Positions 7,225 to 15,145 of a stretch of DNA of 24,387 nucleotides are shown piece after piece (positions within the stretch are counted from its first letter, which is position 1; each line of letters begins with the position of its first letter). Source of the DNA: an uncultured Acetobacter sp. (GTDB lineage Bacteria; Pseudomonadota; Alphaproteobacteria; Acetobacterales; Acetobacteraceae); NCBI GenBank assembly GCA_937900755.1, contig CALCDN010000074.1, forward strand, positions 1-24,387, given 5' to 3'. Below the pieces are notes generated by a model. That model ran no database searches, was not told the origin of the DNA, and saw only the letters and a list, made by a program, of their open reading frames with translations. The translations under genes were made by a program, and so were the position numbers.

Positions 7225-10104
7225 GTGGTCATGCGCGTGAGTAAACCTTCATCCTTCGTCTCCGTTTTTTATCATTCTTTTAAAGGCGCAAAAAAACGGA
7301 CAGGGGCGGTGATGAATTATGTCCTGCCTATTCTGGTCGTGGCCATATGTGGCACCGCGGTCGAGTTTGATGAATATCAGCACGCCATCGCCGATGTAAA
7401 CGAGGCCGCGCGACGGGATGGCCAAGCCTACGCCAATCTGATCATGGAACGGTTGGATACGCGGTTTACAGAGCTGGATATGGCATTGGCCGCGCTGCGT
7501 GGCCTGGATGACAGGCCAGAGGCCCTGTCTCCACAGGTGGAGCTTTCACTTCGCCATTACCTGCTGTCGCGCCCGGCGTACTCGACCTTCAGTGTTCTGG
7601 GTGCGGACGGGGAGAGTATACAATGGTCCACATCTGACCAGAAAAACATGCTGGCCGAACCTTTGCGGGATTTTTCTCCCGTGCCCAAAATGCCCTATCA
7701 TTTTTTGGGGCCGGTGCATTATTCCGAAAGTCTGGGAACGGTCGTGCTGCCCATGCGCGTGCGTGAAAAAGAAAGTGCCAACACCAGGTATTTTTTAGGC
7801 TCTCCCTATCGCCTCAACAGGTTCCTGGATGAACAGGAGTTACCGCCAGACTACAGGAAGTGGGACTTTACGGTTGTAGATACCCGGAATGGGCAATCGC
7901 TGACGCATCTGTTGCGTATGCAGATACAGGTTCATCCCTTACTGTCCGTCAAGCCGGAGATGGTTGCGCAGGCTCCGGTCCCTGGTTACCCGTTTGTGGT
8001 GCAGACGCTGGTTTCCTCCGTGCGTGTGTGGCGCAGCTATAGCCAGCAGGCACCCGCACGCTGGAGTGCCGAGGCTCTGATTCTTGCATTGCTTGTGATT
8101 GCCGGGGAGTTTTTGATTCGTCGGCGTGATCGGGAGCAGATGGTGCGCCTGCGCCGGCTGACCGATTTTAACATGTTCATGGCACAGGCCAGTCAGTGCG
8201 CCAGTCAGGCCAATAATGAAGCCGGGCTTTTGCAAGAAATTTGCGATATGGCCATACGGTATGCCCATTTTAAAATCGCCCTGATAACGCGGCCGGATGA
8301 AACGCAGCGTTTCCAGATGCTGGCAATAAGTGGTGCCCGGACCTATCTGGATAATGTCCTTATTTCAGCACGGGCAGACATACCCGAAGGACGGGGCACC
8401 ATTGGTCAGGTATGGCGTAAGGGAACCCCTATTTTTAACGCATCCTTCAAGGAAAATGCTACACTTGCGCCATGGAAAGAACAGGCGTTGAAGCTGGGAT
8501 TGCGTTCCAATACAGCCCTGCCCATTTACAGGGATGGTAAAGTCTGGGCTGTTTTTAGTGTTTACCATGAAAAAGCCGATATTTTTGACGATCAGTTGCA
8601 AATTTTGCTCAAAGAGATCTGTATCAACATTTCCATGGGTCTGGACAGGATTTACAGCCAGCAGATCAGGGCGGCGCTGCTTGATAACTCCGTTGTTGGA
8701 ATTCTGCTTGTCAAAAACAGGCTGGTTCAGATGACAAACTCCTATGCCACACACATGCTGGGTATCTCCCCTGATGCCCTTTTGGGGCAATCAACCGAAA
8801 TTCTTTATGCGGATCAGCATGAATTCAAACGGATTGCGGAATGTTATGAACAGCTTGCGCAAAAACGCGAGGTACGGGTAGCGGGCGTGCGGCTTGCCCG
8901 TGCCGATGGAAAGATTTTGATTGCTGATTGTTCAGGTGTGCAGTTATCCGATTTGCATAATGATATTTCGGTCTGGACGCTGGAAGATGTGACTAGCCGG
9001 GATGTGGCGAGGCGCCTGTACCATGCATTGGTCAATGCCGCCGATGCTGTTCTGCTTGCGACAGATGAGAATGAGATGTGTGGCCGCACCTGTGCGGACC
9101 TTGTGCGGGACACGTTGTTCCATGCTGTCTGGATCGGTCGTGTGGACGAGGACGGGCAACTCGAAGTCCTGTCCCGTGCGGGTGAGGGCACGGAAGGTAT
9201 TGAGCAAGTCAACACTTGCCTTGATGAGTATTGCTCCCGGGTTCAGCCTCTTGTTTTCATGCGCGCCTGGAAGGAAAAGCAGCTTGTTTATGATAATGAC
9301 GAACTGACCGGGCAGGCCAACAGTCCCTGTTTTGATTTTATAAAGGCCAATAACTGGCGCGCGGTTCTGTCTACGCCCATATGGCGGGGGGACCGGATAT
9401 GGGCGGTCATAACATTTGCCTCTCCCCAGGCGCGGATTTTTGATGAGCACAGCATAGCCCTGTGCAAGCGTGTCGCCAGTCTTTTGGGGCATGCGCTGGA
9501 CAAGCTGGATGTCAAGCAACGCATCGAGTGTTTGCAAGAACAGGAAGCCCAGCGTGCCCGGCATGATGTGCTGACAGGCCTGCCCAACCGTCTGGCGCTG
9601 GGGGAATATCTGCCGCTCGCGCTCGCGCGTGCCCAGCGTGGTGGCACGGGTGTGGCTGTTGGCCTGATCGATCTGGACGGCTTTAAACAGGTGAATGACA
9701 CATACGGGCATGAAGCCGGGGACAGGCTTTTGCAGCAACTCGGCCAACGCGTGCGCGCCTTGCTACGCCAGACGGATTACATTGCCAGGCTGGGAGGGGA
9801 TGAGTTTGTTGTCGTCTTCGAGGGTTTGACAACATCCCAGGCGGCGGAGCAGGCAGAAATTGTGCTGAATACCATGCATGCCGCGGTTGAAGACTCATTT
9901 ATGGTAACGGCAAGCGCATCCGCCACGGTGGGGATGACGCTGGGCCTAGCACTTTATCCGCAGGATGGAACAGAAGTCGAGCCTTTGTTGAAAAGTGCTG
10001 ACATGGCCATGTATCATGCCAAGCAGAATAAAAAAACACGTGAAAAATGGTGGTTCATGGCCAGTCATCTTGTGGGGGGCGTGGACGATCCCCATATGGA
10101 ATAG
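7225..10104 (+). CDS. Membrane-bound multi-sensor diguanylate cyclase (periplasmic sensor, GAF-PAS-GAF-GGDEF)
   Basis: A 959-residue protein. A first transmembrane helix (about 32-47) follows a basic KGAKKR stretch; a periplasmic sensor region (48-281) and a second helix (282-298) come next. The cytoplasmic part reads GAF (about 315-475), PAS (485-595), GAF-like (600-765) and GGDEF (775-945). The active site is an intact GGDEF at 857-861, with metal-binding IDLDGFK (815-821) and NDTYGHEAGD (824-833). An inhibitory RQTD I-site (848-851) sits exactly five residues ahead, so this should be an active, product-inhibited diguanylate cyclase. There is no EAL domain. It may oppose the phosphodiesterase about 2 kb upstream on the other strand. 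The open frame starts with GTG at 7225 (ATG at 7231). The ATG at 7312, just before the first helix, has a better Shine-Dalgarno (agggg) but would remove the basic N-terminus, so the start is uncertain. Confidence 0.93.
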   Translation: MVMRVSKPSSFVSVFYHSFKGAKKRTGAVMNYVLPILVVAICGTAVEFDEYQHAIADVNEAARRDGQAYANLIMERLDTRFTELDMALAALRGLDDRPEALSPQVELSLRHYLLSRPAYSTFSVLGADGESIQWSTSDQKNMLAEPLRDFSPVPKMPYHFLGPVHYSESLGTVVLPMRVREKESANTRYFLGSPYRLNRFLDEQELPPDYRKWDFTVVDTRNGQSLTHLLRMQIQVHPLLSVKPEMVAQAPVPGYPFVVQTLVSSVRVWRSYSQQAPARWSAEALILALLVIAGEFLIRRRDREQMVRLRRLTDFNMFMAQASQCASQANNEAGLLQEICDMAIRYAHFKIALITRPDETQRFQMLAISGARTYLDNVLISARADIPEGRGTIGQVWRKGTPIFNASFKENATLAPWKEQALKLGLRSNTALPIYRDGKVWAVFSVYHEKADIFDDQLQILLKEICINISMGLDRIYSQQIRAALLDNSVVGILLVKNRLVQMTNSYATHMLGISPDALLGQSTEILYADQHEFKRIAECYEQLAQKREVRVAGVRLARADGKILIADCSGVQLSDLHNDISVWTLEDVTSRDVARRLYHALVNAADAVLLATDENEMCGRTCADLVRDTLFHAVWIGRVDEDGQLEVLSRAGEGTEGIEQVNTCLDEYCSRVQPLVFMRAWKEKQLVYDNDELTGQANSPCFDFIKANNWRAVLSTPIWRGDRIWAVITFASPQARIFDEHSIALCKRVASLLGHALDKLDVKQRIECLQEQEAQRARHDVLTGLPNRLALGEYLPLALARAQRGGTGVAVGLIDLDGFKQVNDTYGHEAGDRLLQQLGQRVRALLRQTDYIARLGGDEFVVVFEGLTTSQAAEQAEIVLNTMHAAVEDSFMVTASASATVGMTLGLALYPQDGTEVEPLLKSADMAMYHAKQNKKTREKWWFMASHLVGGVDDPHME

Positions 10105-10310
10105 AGCAGTATGGTTCTGGGCGTGCGAGAGTGCTCCAGATGGAGTATCCAAGGTGATGATCCCGCGTGCGCATGAAGCGGGATTGATTGAAAAACCTGA
10201 TACCAGAAATACAAAACAAAAAAATACGTTTTACTTTGTGTCAACCGGCCCTTATTGCTACCAAATACTATCCTGAATTCAGGACTTTTCTCACAGATAT
10301 AGCGGCTTCA

Positions 10311-11243
10311 ATGGACACCAAGACTCTTTTTTCCGGTATGGCGTTGGCTTTTGGGGCGTATGCGTCTTTTTCTGTCAGTGACGCATTTTCCAAGTTGCTG
10401 GCAGGCCAGCTTGACCCATTTGAAGTTGCGTTTTCGGGCGGGATTTTCGGCTTTCTCATTCTGCCCTTTATTCGCAGGCCCGGTGAATCCTATCTGGACA
10501 TTGTCAGGCCGCAACAATGGGGCATGTGGCTTTTGCGCGCGGGCTGCGTTTTTGCCGCCACGGCCGCGAGTGTGGAAGCCTTTATGCTGCTTCCCATGCC
10601 CGAAGCCTTTTCCCTCATGTTTCTCATGCCGTTATTCGTGACGATCCTGTCGGTGATGTTGCTTAAGGAGAAAGTGACATTCTGGGCGTGGCTGGCTGTT
10701 GTGCTGGGTTTTGCCGGGGTTCTGATTGTACTGCGGCCGGGGTTCAGGGCGTTGCATTGGGGGCATTTATGCGCGCTTGTCGCAGCGTTTGCCAATGCGG
10801 GCAGTGTTATTGCCTACCGTCTGGCGGACAAGGAGCGCACGCGTCTGTCCCTGTTTGGGTCAAGCCTGATCGGGCCTCTGGTCGGGAATGGACTCCTTAT
10901 GGGCTGGCATGCCCAATGGCCTGCGACCCTGGTCGCATGGGGGTATCTGTTCGGTTATGGGTTCCTGGCGGCGCTGGGGCAGTTAATGATGATGATGGCC
11001 ACCGCCCGTGCGCCCGCCAACCGCGTGGCCTTGCCGCAATACAGCCAGATGGTGTGGGGTGTGGCGCTGAGCTATCTTGTGTTCCGCCAACCGCTGGATG
11101 AGTGGACGTTTGTTGGTATTGTTGTGCTCATGTCGTCTGGCATCCTGAACTGGGTGCGGCAGAGAATCCGTTATGAACGTATGGCCATGAAGGAACGCCT
11201 TGCGCGGCGCAAGGCCCGCAAGGCTGGCCAACTGGCCGGTTGA
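10311..11243 (+). CDS. EamA/DMT-family transporter
   Basis: From the ATG at 10311 the protein has 310 residues with about ten hydrophobic helices in two repeats, the standard layout of drug/metabolite transporter superfamily EamA proteins. Visible features are the first helix containing AYASFSVSDAFSKLLAG, FMLLPMPEAFSLMFLMPLFV ahead of LLKEKVTFW at the end of the first repeat, and PQYSQMVWGVALSYLVFRQP in the second. The C-terminus is a basic cytosolic tail rich in Arg and Lys. The frame continues upstream to a TTG at 10188, but those 41 residues look non-coding and the ATG lies right before the first helix. No strong Shine-Dalgarno is seen. The substrate cannot be told; family members export amino acids, nucleotides or other metabolites. 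Its neighbours give no pathway clue. Confidence 0.88.
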   Translation: MDTKTLFSGMALAFGAYASFSVSDAFSKLLAGQLDPFEVAFSGGIFGFLILPFIRRPGESYLDIVRPQQWGMWLLRAGCVFAATAASVEAFMLLPMPEAFSLMFLMPLFVTILSVMLLKEKVTFWAWLAVVLGFAGVLIVLRPGFRALHWGHLCALVAAFANAGSVIAYRLADKERTRLSLFGSSLIGPLVGNGLLMGWHAQWPATLVAWGYLFGYGFLAALGQLMMMMATARAPANRVALPQYSQMVWGVALSYLVFRQPLDEWTFVGIVVLMSSGILNWVRQRIRYERMAMKERLARRKARKAGQLAG

Positions 11244-11279
11244 GTGAGGCAAGGAGGGGCACGATTTTGGCCCAGAAGT

Positions 11280-12017
11280 TCAGTTTTCGATGATTTTTGA
11301 GCCGAAAATTGCGGATTGCAAAAGAATTTCCAGGGCTGTGCGTGTGTTCATGACGTTGAACATCGTGGCAAACAGCATGCCCGCGGCAACATTCATGGCC
11401 GAACTCCACAAGACTTTGGGCAGCGGGCCATGCGGTCCTGGCTTGTCGGGGTAGTTCTGTAAAAAAACGGGTTCCATATAAACCCACATGGCCTCACGCA
11501 GGTCTTCTGTTGCGACAAGGGGGCGAAACGGGGCGGCAACAGCGGGTGTGCCTTCCTGGGGCGTGCCCAGCCGACTGGAAACACAGGAAAATTGTGTATT
11601 CAGGTCCGGGAAGTCCTGCGTGGTGCAGCCTCTTTGCAAGGCGGGGCTGCTCAGGCAGGGCCAGAGCCCGGGGTTATGCACGCTGGTGTCCCCGTGCAGC
11701 AAAAACTGGTTGAGTTGTTCCCCAAACAGGAACGTCCTTCCCCCCGCCAGTGTGTGGGCCAGCATATCCTGTTCGGGTCTCAGGCCCGCATCCATCAATG
11801 CCGACAGACTGGCCTGTGCGGCAAACCCGCAAACACTGCCCAGCGCGGCGAATAAGGTGGGGGCGTGGACCCGCCTGTTGTCATCTTGCAGTGGGCGGGG
11901 GAAATTGCGTACGATTTCTGTGGTGACCAGATTAAGAAGAGTGGATTCTGGGAAGTCTTTCCAGACAACATCGTTCGTGCCAGCGGTGTGGTTTTGTGGG
12001 GTCGGGGCGTGGGGCAT
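11280..12017 (-). CDS. Conserved-looking hypothetical protein, function unknown
   Basis: I do not recognise this 245-residue protein. It has no signal peptide and no catalytic motif I can name. The frame is long, its codon use matches that of neighbouring real genes, and it is convergent with the transporter gene, leaving only 36 bp between stop codons. The middle has a small hydrophobic segment, LFAALGSVCGFAAQ (about 55-68), and the C-terminal third has hydrophobic helices around MNVAAGMLFATMFNVM followed by ALEILLQSAIFG. These could be amphipathic or membrane-associated. An aagg stretch about 9 bases before the ATG supports the chosen start. It is probably a lineage-restricted protein; a search in Acetobacteraceae would show whether it is conserved. 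Confidence 0.7.
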   Translation of the reverse strand: MPHAPTPQNHTAGTNDVVWKDFPESTLLNLVTTEIVRNFPRPLQDDNRRVHAPTLFAALGSVCGFAAQASLSALMDAGLRPEQDMLAHTLAGGRTFLFGEQLNQFLLHGDTSVHNPGLWPCLSSPALQRGCTTQDFPDLNTQFSCVSSRLGTPQEGTPAVAAPFRPLVATEDLREAMWVYMEPVFLQNYPDKPGPHGPLPKVLWSSAMNVAAGMLFATMFNVMNTRTALEILLQSAIFGSKIIEN

Positions 12018-12446
12018 GAAAAAGGCCTTGGAATTTTGTATGGAGCAGGATTTTCCATAACGCGAACCGGGGGTTCCATCCAGCCTGCGTGGTGCGGGAT
12101 AAGGCTGGGAGTGGGCCTAGGCTGGGCCGGGTATCACTGTTGGGGGATAAATAGTTGATGTTAAAAATTTATAAAAACGGGTGGATATAAAAATAAATCA
12201 GAATAATTTCTGGATTAATATAAATCCATGATTCCAATATTATAAAGGCGTTTGCCCATTTTTAAAATAAAATTCCAACAATTATAAAAATTAGACCTTG
12301 CGCTCGGATTAACATTCTGTGTAAACACAAAAAGTGGATGCTCTTATGAGGCTAACTGGTGCGCGTTGTGTCAGTATTGTCCTGTTAGAAGTTACGATTG
12401 CGCACGTGTTCTGTGCGCGACCACGACGTTAAAAAGGAGCCTAGTT
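12018..12446. other. Intergenic region with AT-rich cold-shock leader
   Basis: About 430 bp with no supported gene. The left part (12018-12150) is GC-rich and must carry the promoter of the minus-strand hypothetical protein. The right part is very AT-rich from about 12160 to 12300. A weak promoter-like pair (ttgcgc at 12298-12303, taaaca at 12322-12327, 18-base spacer) would give a leader of roughly 115 bases before cspA, in keeping with the long, structured leaders of cold-shock genes. The start site is a guess. Confidence 0.45.
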
Positions 12447-12653
12447 ATGACAACAGGCACCGTAAAATGGTTTAATTCGACCAAGGGTTTCGGTTTTATC
12501 CAGCCTGAGGATGGTTCGCAGGACGTGTTCGTTCACATTACTGCTCTTGAACGTGCAGGCATGGCTTCGCTTAGCGAAGGGCAGCAGATTTCTTACGAAA
12601 TCGAAGCTGGCCGTAACGGCAAAAAGTCTGCTGTCAATCTCAAGGCAGTTTAA
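12447..12653 (+). CDS. CspA-family cold-shock protein
   Basis: A 68-residue single cold-shock domain that fills the whole protein, the usual length. The RNA-binding motifs are intact: KGFGFIQP (RNP1, about 14-21) and VFVHI (RNP2, about 28-32), with the aromatic WFN at 8-10. Such proteins bind single-stranded RNA and DNA and keep mRNAs unfolded at low temperature or in stationary phase. The frame is open upstream to 12366, but a strong aaggag Shine-Dalgarno at about 12434-12439 places the start at 12447. It is monocistronic, since a clear intrinsic terminator follows 27 bases after the stop. Which paralogue it is, and whether it is cold-induced, cannot be said from sequence alone. Confidence 0.96.
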   Translation: MTTGTVKWFNSTKGFGFIQPEDGSQDVFVHITALERAGMASLSEGQQISYEIEAGRNGKKSAVNLKAV

Positions 12654-12680
12654 GACCAGACTAGCAGAAATGCTGTCTGA

Positions 12681-12706
12681 AGCCGCCTTTCGGGGCGGCT
12701 TTTTTT
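12681..12706 (+). terminator. Rho-independent terminator of the cold-shock gene
   Basis: A perfect 7-bp stem (agccgcc at 12681-12687, ggcggct at 12694-12700) closes a 6-base loop (tttcgg) and is followed by an unbroken T run to 12706. It lies just after the cold-shock gene and before the convergent MFS gene. The minus strand has no T run after the stem, so it is one-directional. Confidence 0.93.
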
Positions 12707-12730
12707 ATGTCCGGTTTGCTGGTTGAAAAC

Positions 12731-13930
12731 TCAGGCCGGGTGTGGGCTATGTCTTAACCTGTAGCTGATTACCGCGCCGATCAGGCAGCAGGCTGCGCTG
12801 GTTATGAACATGGCAGGGTAACCCGAGAGTTCAATAATAGGGCCAAGAGTAAAGCCCGAACCCGCAATCGCCAGGTCCAGGAAAATGCAATAGGCACTTA
12901 ATGCCGCCCCACGGTTGTAAGGGCCTGCGGTGTTGACCGCCAGAACTCCCAGCGCGGGAAAAAGCAGCGAAAAACCGGCTCCGGTCAAGGCCGCTCCCAG
13001 CAGGGCGCTGTTGTGAGATGGAAAAGCACCAATAATAAACAGCCCCACGGCTTCGACCAGCAGGGAGATGATGGCGACAAATACCCCGCCCCGCCGTTTG
13101 ATCTGGGCAGCAAAGAAAAAGCGGATACAGACAAACACCATGCCAAAGACCGCCAGGGCGGCAGCCGCTCCATTCCAGTGATGCGCCGCATAGTAGAGAG
13201 CCAGAAAAGACGAAATGGCGGCAAACCCGATGGAGCCAGCCGCCAGGGCGGACCCGTGCCAGAGCACCAGATGCAGGGCCTTGCGGAAGGGAATGGATGC
13301 TTGCGTTGCGGCTTGCGGTTTGGCCCCGTGGTAAAAACCAATCAGGGCAAGCCCGAGCAGGGGTAAAAAAGCGGATAGCGCGCCAATTGCCACAAGACCC
13401 CCATATGGTGGGGGGAAAAGTGCGAGTGCCGCGCCAATAGGCGCGCCAAGTGCTATGCCCCCATAAGAGCAGATACCATTCCACGATATGGCCAGGGCCG
13501 TGTTTTCGGCCCCCGCGCGGTGGATGTTCCAGATAATGACGCCTGTTGCCGTCCAGCTTTCCGCCCAGCCCAGAAAGAGGCGGCTAACCAGCAGAATACC
13601 AAGGGACGTGGTGGGTGCATGATGTATTGTCGCGGCCCAGCCCATGAGTAAGCCTGAGCAGACGCAGGCGAGCAAGCCCCCGATAACCACCGGTTTGGGG
13701 CCGATTTTGTCAACCAGCCTTCCAGCGGAGGACCGCGCGGCAAAGGTGGCCGCATATTGCAAGGCAAAGGTAAACCCGGCCAGTGTTGTGCTGTAACCCA
13801 GCGTGGTATGTACAAAAATGGTCAGGACGGCATTTGGCAGACCGATGACGATATAGACAAGCAGGTTGAACAGAACGACGGTAAGAACCTTCCTGAGGGG
13901 GGATGCGTCTGATGTTTGTGCAATGACCAT
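12731..13930 (-). CDS. MFS transporter, YhhS/YfcJ-like
   Basis: A 399-residue major facilitator with about twelve hydrophobic helices. The first helix and loop (NLLVYIVIGLPNAVLTIFVH, GYSTTLAG) and the loop 2-3 signature GRLVDKIGPKPVV resemble E. coli YhhS/YfcJ-type putative efflux proteins. The next conserved region, SRLFLGWAESWTATG, also fits. The substrate is unknown; related proteins have been tied to arabinose or herbicide export. The gene is divergent from the NemR-type repressor, and the perfect palindrome at 14055-14070 lies between them, 125 bp before this start. That makes export of a toxic electrophile or its product a reasonable inference. No good Shine-Dalgarno is seen at the ATG. 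Confidence 0.9.
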   Translation of the reverse strand: MVIAQTSDASPLRKVLTVVLFNLLVYIVIGLPNAVLTIFVHTTLGYSTTLAGFTFALQYAATFAARSSAGRLVDKIGPKPVVIGGLLACVCSGLLMGWAATIHHAPTTSLGILLVSRLFLGWAESWTATGVIIWNIHRAGAENTALAISWNGICSYGGIALGAPIGAALALFPPPYGGLVAIGALSAFLPLLGLALIGFYHGAKPQAATQASIPFRKALHLVLWHGSALAAGSIGFAAISSFLALYYAAHHWNGAAAALAVFGMVFVCIRFFFAAQIKRRGGVFVAIISLLVEAVGLFIIGAFPSHNSALLGAALTGAGFSLLFPALGVLAVNTAGPYNRGAALSAYCIFLDLAIAGSGFTLGPIIELSGYPAMFITSAACCLIGAVISYRLRHSPHPA

Positions 13931-14054
13931 GCTGCGATTGGAACAGATTTCAGGCCATTTGCACAGCAGGTTAAGCAGAAGGGGCAGAAGGGCATGGAAA
14001 AGGGCGGATTCTGCCTGTTTGCGGCGTGTGAGGCAAGGAGTGGTGTAATAAAAA

Positions 14055-14070
14055 TAGACCGATCGGTCTA
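14055..14070. promoter_or_regulatory. Perfect 16-bp palindrome, probable NemR operator
   Basis: The sequence tagaccgatcggtcta equals its own reverse complement. It lies between the divergent MFS and nemR genes, immediately upstream of the predicted nemR -35 element, and has the size and symmetry of a TetR-family operator. Related copies sharing the right half occur at 14811-14826 and 15035-15050. The binder is inferred from adjacency. Confidence 0.85.
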
Positions 14071-14071
14071 G

Positions 14072-14100
14072 TTGTATTGACTGTTTTTAAAAGATACTTT
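14072..14100 (+). promoter_or_regulatory. Predicted nemR promoter
   Basis: A -35-like ttgtat (14072-14077), a 17-base spacer and a -10-like tacttt (14095-14100) precede the nemR ATG at 14112, which would leave a leader of only a few bases. No Shine-Dalgarno is visible, so the transcript may be nearly leaderless. The prediction rests on spacing and partial consensus only. Confidence 0.45.
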
Positions 14101-14111
14101 ATCCATTACGA

Positions 14112-14705
14112 ATGAGTGTTGTAGAAAAGCATAATGCAGCCAGAAAGCGTATTGTAGAAGCCGCACGTTCTATTGTTGGGGAGCGGGGATTTTCTGCCGT
14201 AGGCATTTCCCAGATACTGGATGTCGCCAGTATTCCCAAAGGATCATTTTATCATTATTTTGATTCCAAGGAAGCTTTTGGTGAGGAACTCCTGCGGATC
14301 TATATGGCTGACTACCTGCAGAAAATGGACACTCTTTTCTCGCCCGATGTGGGGAATGCGGCGGATCAGCTCTTTGCGTATTTCCGGTTCTGGCAGGAAA
14401 CCCATGTGGACGGGAAAACAGGCGATAAATGCCTGATTGTCAAACTGGCGGCTGAGGTTTCCGACTTGTCCGAGCGTATGCGCAGGATCCTGGATTCCGG
14501 CACGGCCAAAGCCATAGACCGTATTGCCCAGACCATTGCAGAAGGGCAGCAGGAAGGTTCGGTGCGGCAGGGGATGGAGGCACGTGTTTTGGCGGGGGCT
14601 CTGTACCAGCTCTGGCTGGGGGCAACCTTGATGGTCAAGATCACGCACAGGTCGCAGCCGTTTGAAAAAACGTGGCAGGTTTCCGAGCAACTCTTGCGTC
14701 CCTGA
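14112..14705 (+). CDS. nemR: NemR-type TetR-family electrophile-sensing repressor
   Basis: A 197-residue TetR regulator. The N-terminal helix-turn-helix (about 10-55) ends in the typical IPKGSFYHYFDSKEAFG. The ligand domain resembles E. coli NemR: DKCLIVKLAAEVSDLSERM (106-124) matches the segment holding NemR's sensory Cys106, and LGATLMVKI (169-177) matches the segment holding Lys175. Cys107 is the only cysteine in the protein, and Lys176 is its likely partner. E. coli NemR is released from DNA by reactive aldehydes, quinones and HOCl. The gene is divergent from an MFS transporter across a perfect palindrome and precedes an aldehyde dehydrogenase with two related sites, which fits a repressor of aldehyde or electrophile detoxification. 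No Shine-Dalgarno precedes the ATG. Confidence 0.87.
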   Translation: MSVVEKHNAARKRIVEAARSIVGERGFSAVGISQILDVASIPKGSFYHYFDSKEAFGEELLRIYMADYLQKMDTLFSPDVGNAADQLFAYFRFWQETHVDGKTGDKCLIVKLAAEVSDLSERMRRILDSGTAKAIDRIAQTIAEGQQEGSVRQGMEARVLAGALYQLWLGATLMVKITHRSQPFEKTWQVSEQLLRP

Positions 14706-14810
14706 GAGCAAATTACGGGCCTGCATTAAACAGGACTGGCAAAGTTTTGTTTAAAGTTTTTTTTGTTTACAATATGTTACATAGCATGTGCGCGCGATGC
14801 AGAGCGGATA

Positions 14811-14826
14811 TGAGACGACCGGTCTA
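14811..14826. promoter_or_regulatory. NemR-box-like site A
   Basis: The right half cgaccggtcta is shared exactly with site B and matches the perfect operator at 14055-14070 except for one central base. The left half (tgagac) is degenerate. It lies 106 bp after the nemR stop and 320 bp before the dehydrogenase ATG. Confidence 0.6.
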
Positions 14827-15034
14827 ATTTATGCGTTGACCCGATCTATATCCATACATATATAGACAATATGAGATGCACAAAAACAGGCGACCAGCGG
14901 GAGGCGCTATAGCCTGGGTGCACCCCGCGTTCTGGCAGAATAAGATTTTTTGCAGAATGAGGGCTAAAGCATAGTTTTCCAGCGGCAGACGGATGGGGCG
15001 AGCGGCAGCCGAAGGCTTTCTGTTTGCCCTCAAA

Positions 15035-15050
15035 TAAGTCGACCGGTCTA
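15035..15050. promoter_or_regulatory. NemR-box-like site B over the predicted dehydrogenase promoter
   Basis: It carries the same 11-base right half (cgaccggtcta) as site A, with left half taagtc. A -35-like ttgccc (15024-15029), a 17-base spacer and a -10-like tctatt (15047-15052) can be drawn through it, so a repressor bound here would cover the promoter. The dehydrogenase ATG is 95 bp downstream. Sites A and B are 224 bp apart, which could allow looping, though this is speculative. Confidence 0.65.
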
Positions 15051-15145
15051 TTTTTTATCCCCAGCCACGGTCAACCTGGATGGGGGACGCCGGGCGGATG
15101 TGCTGCATGTCCGTCACGGTGATGTTTAATATTTGTGAGGTAAAA

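Larger units (their letters stand above)
14706..15145. other. Long regulatory region upstream of the aldehyde dehydrogenase
   Basis: About 440 bp without a supported gene. It contains the two NemR-box-like sites described separately, an AT-rich start (14735-14785), and an imperfectly spaced inverted repeat tctatat/atataga at 14845-14866. A 69-codon minus-strand frame (14824-15033) has no recognisable product and is not annotated. No strong terminator follows nemR, so some readthrough towards the dehydrogenase is possible. Confidence 0.6.

Noticed and set aside
8944..9747. 267-codon minus-strand frame
   Set aside because: It is antisense to the diguanylate cyclase.
10158..10185. Hairpin atcccgc/gcgggat after the diguanylate cyclase as a terminator
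   Set aside because: The 7-bp stem has an 11-base loop and no T run, so termination is not supported.
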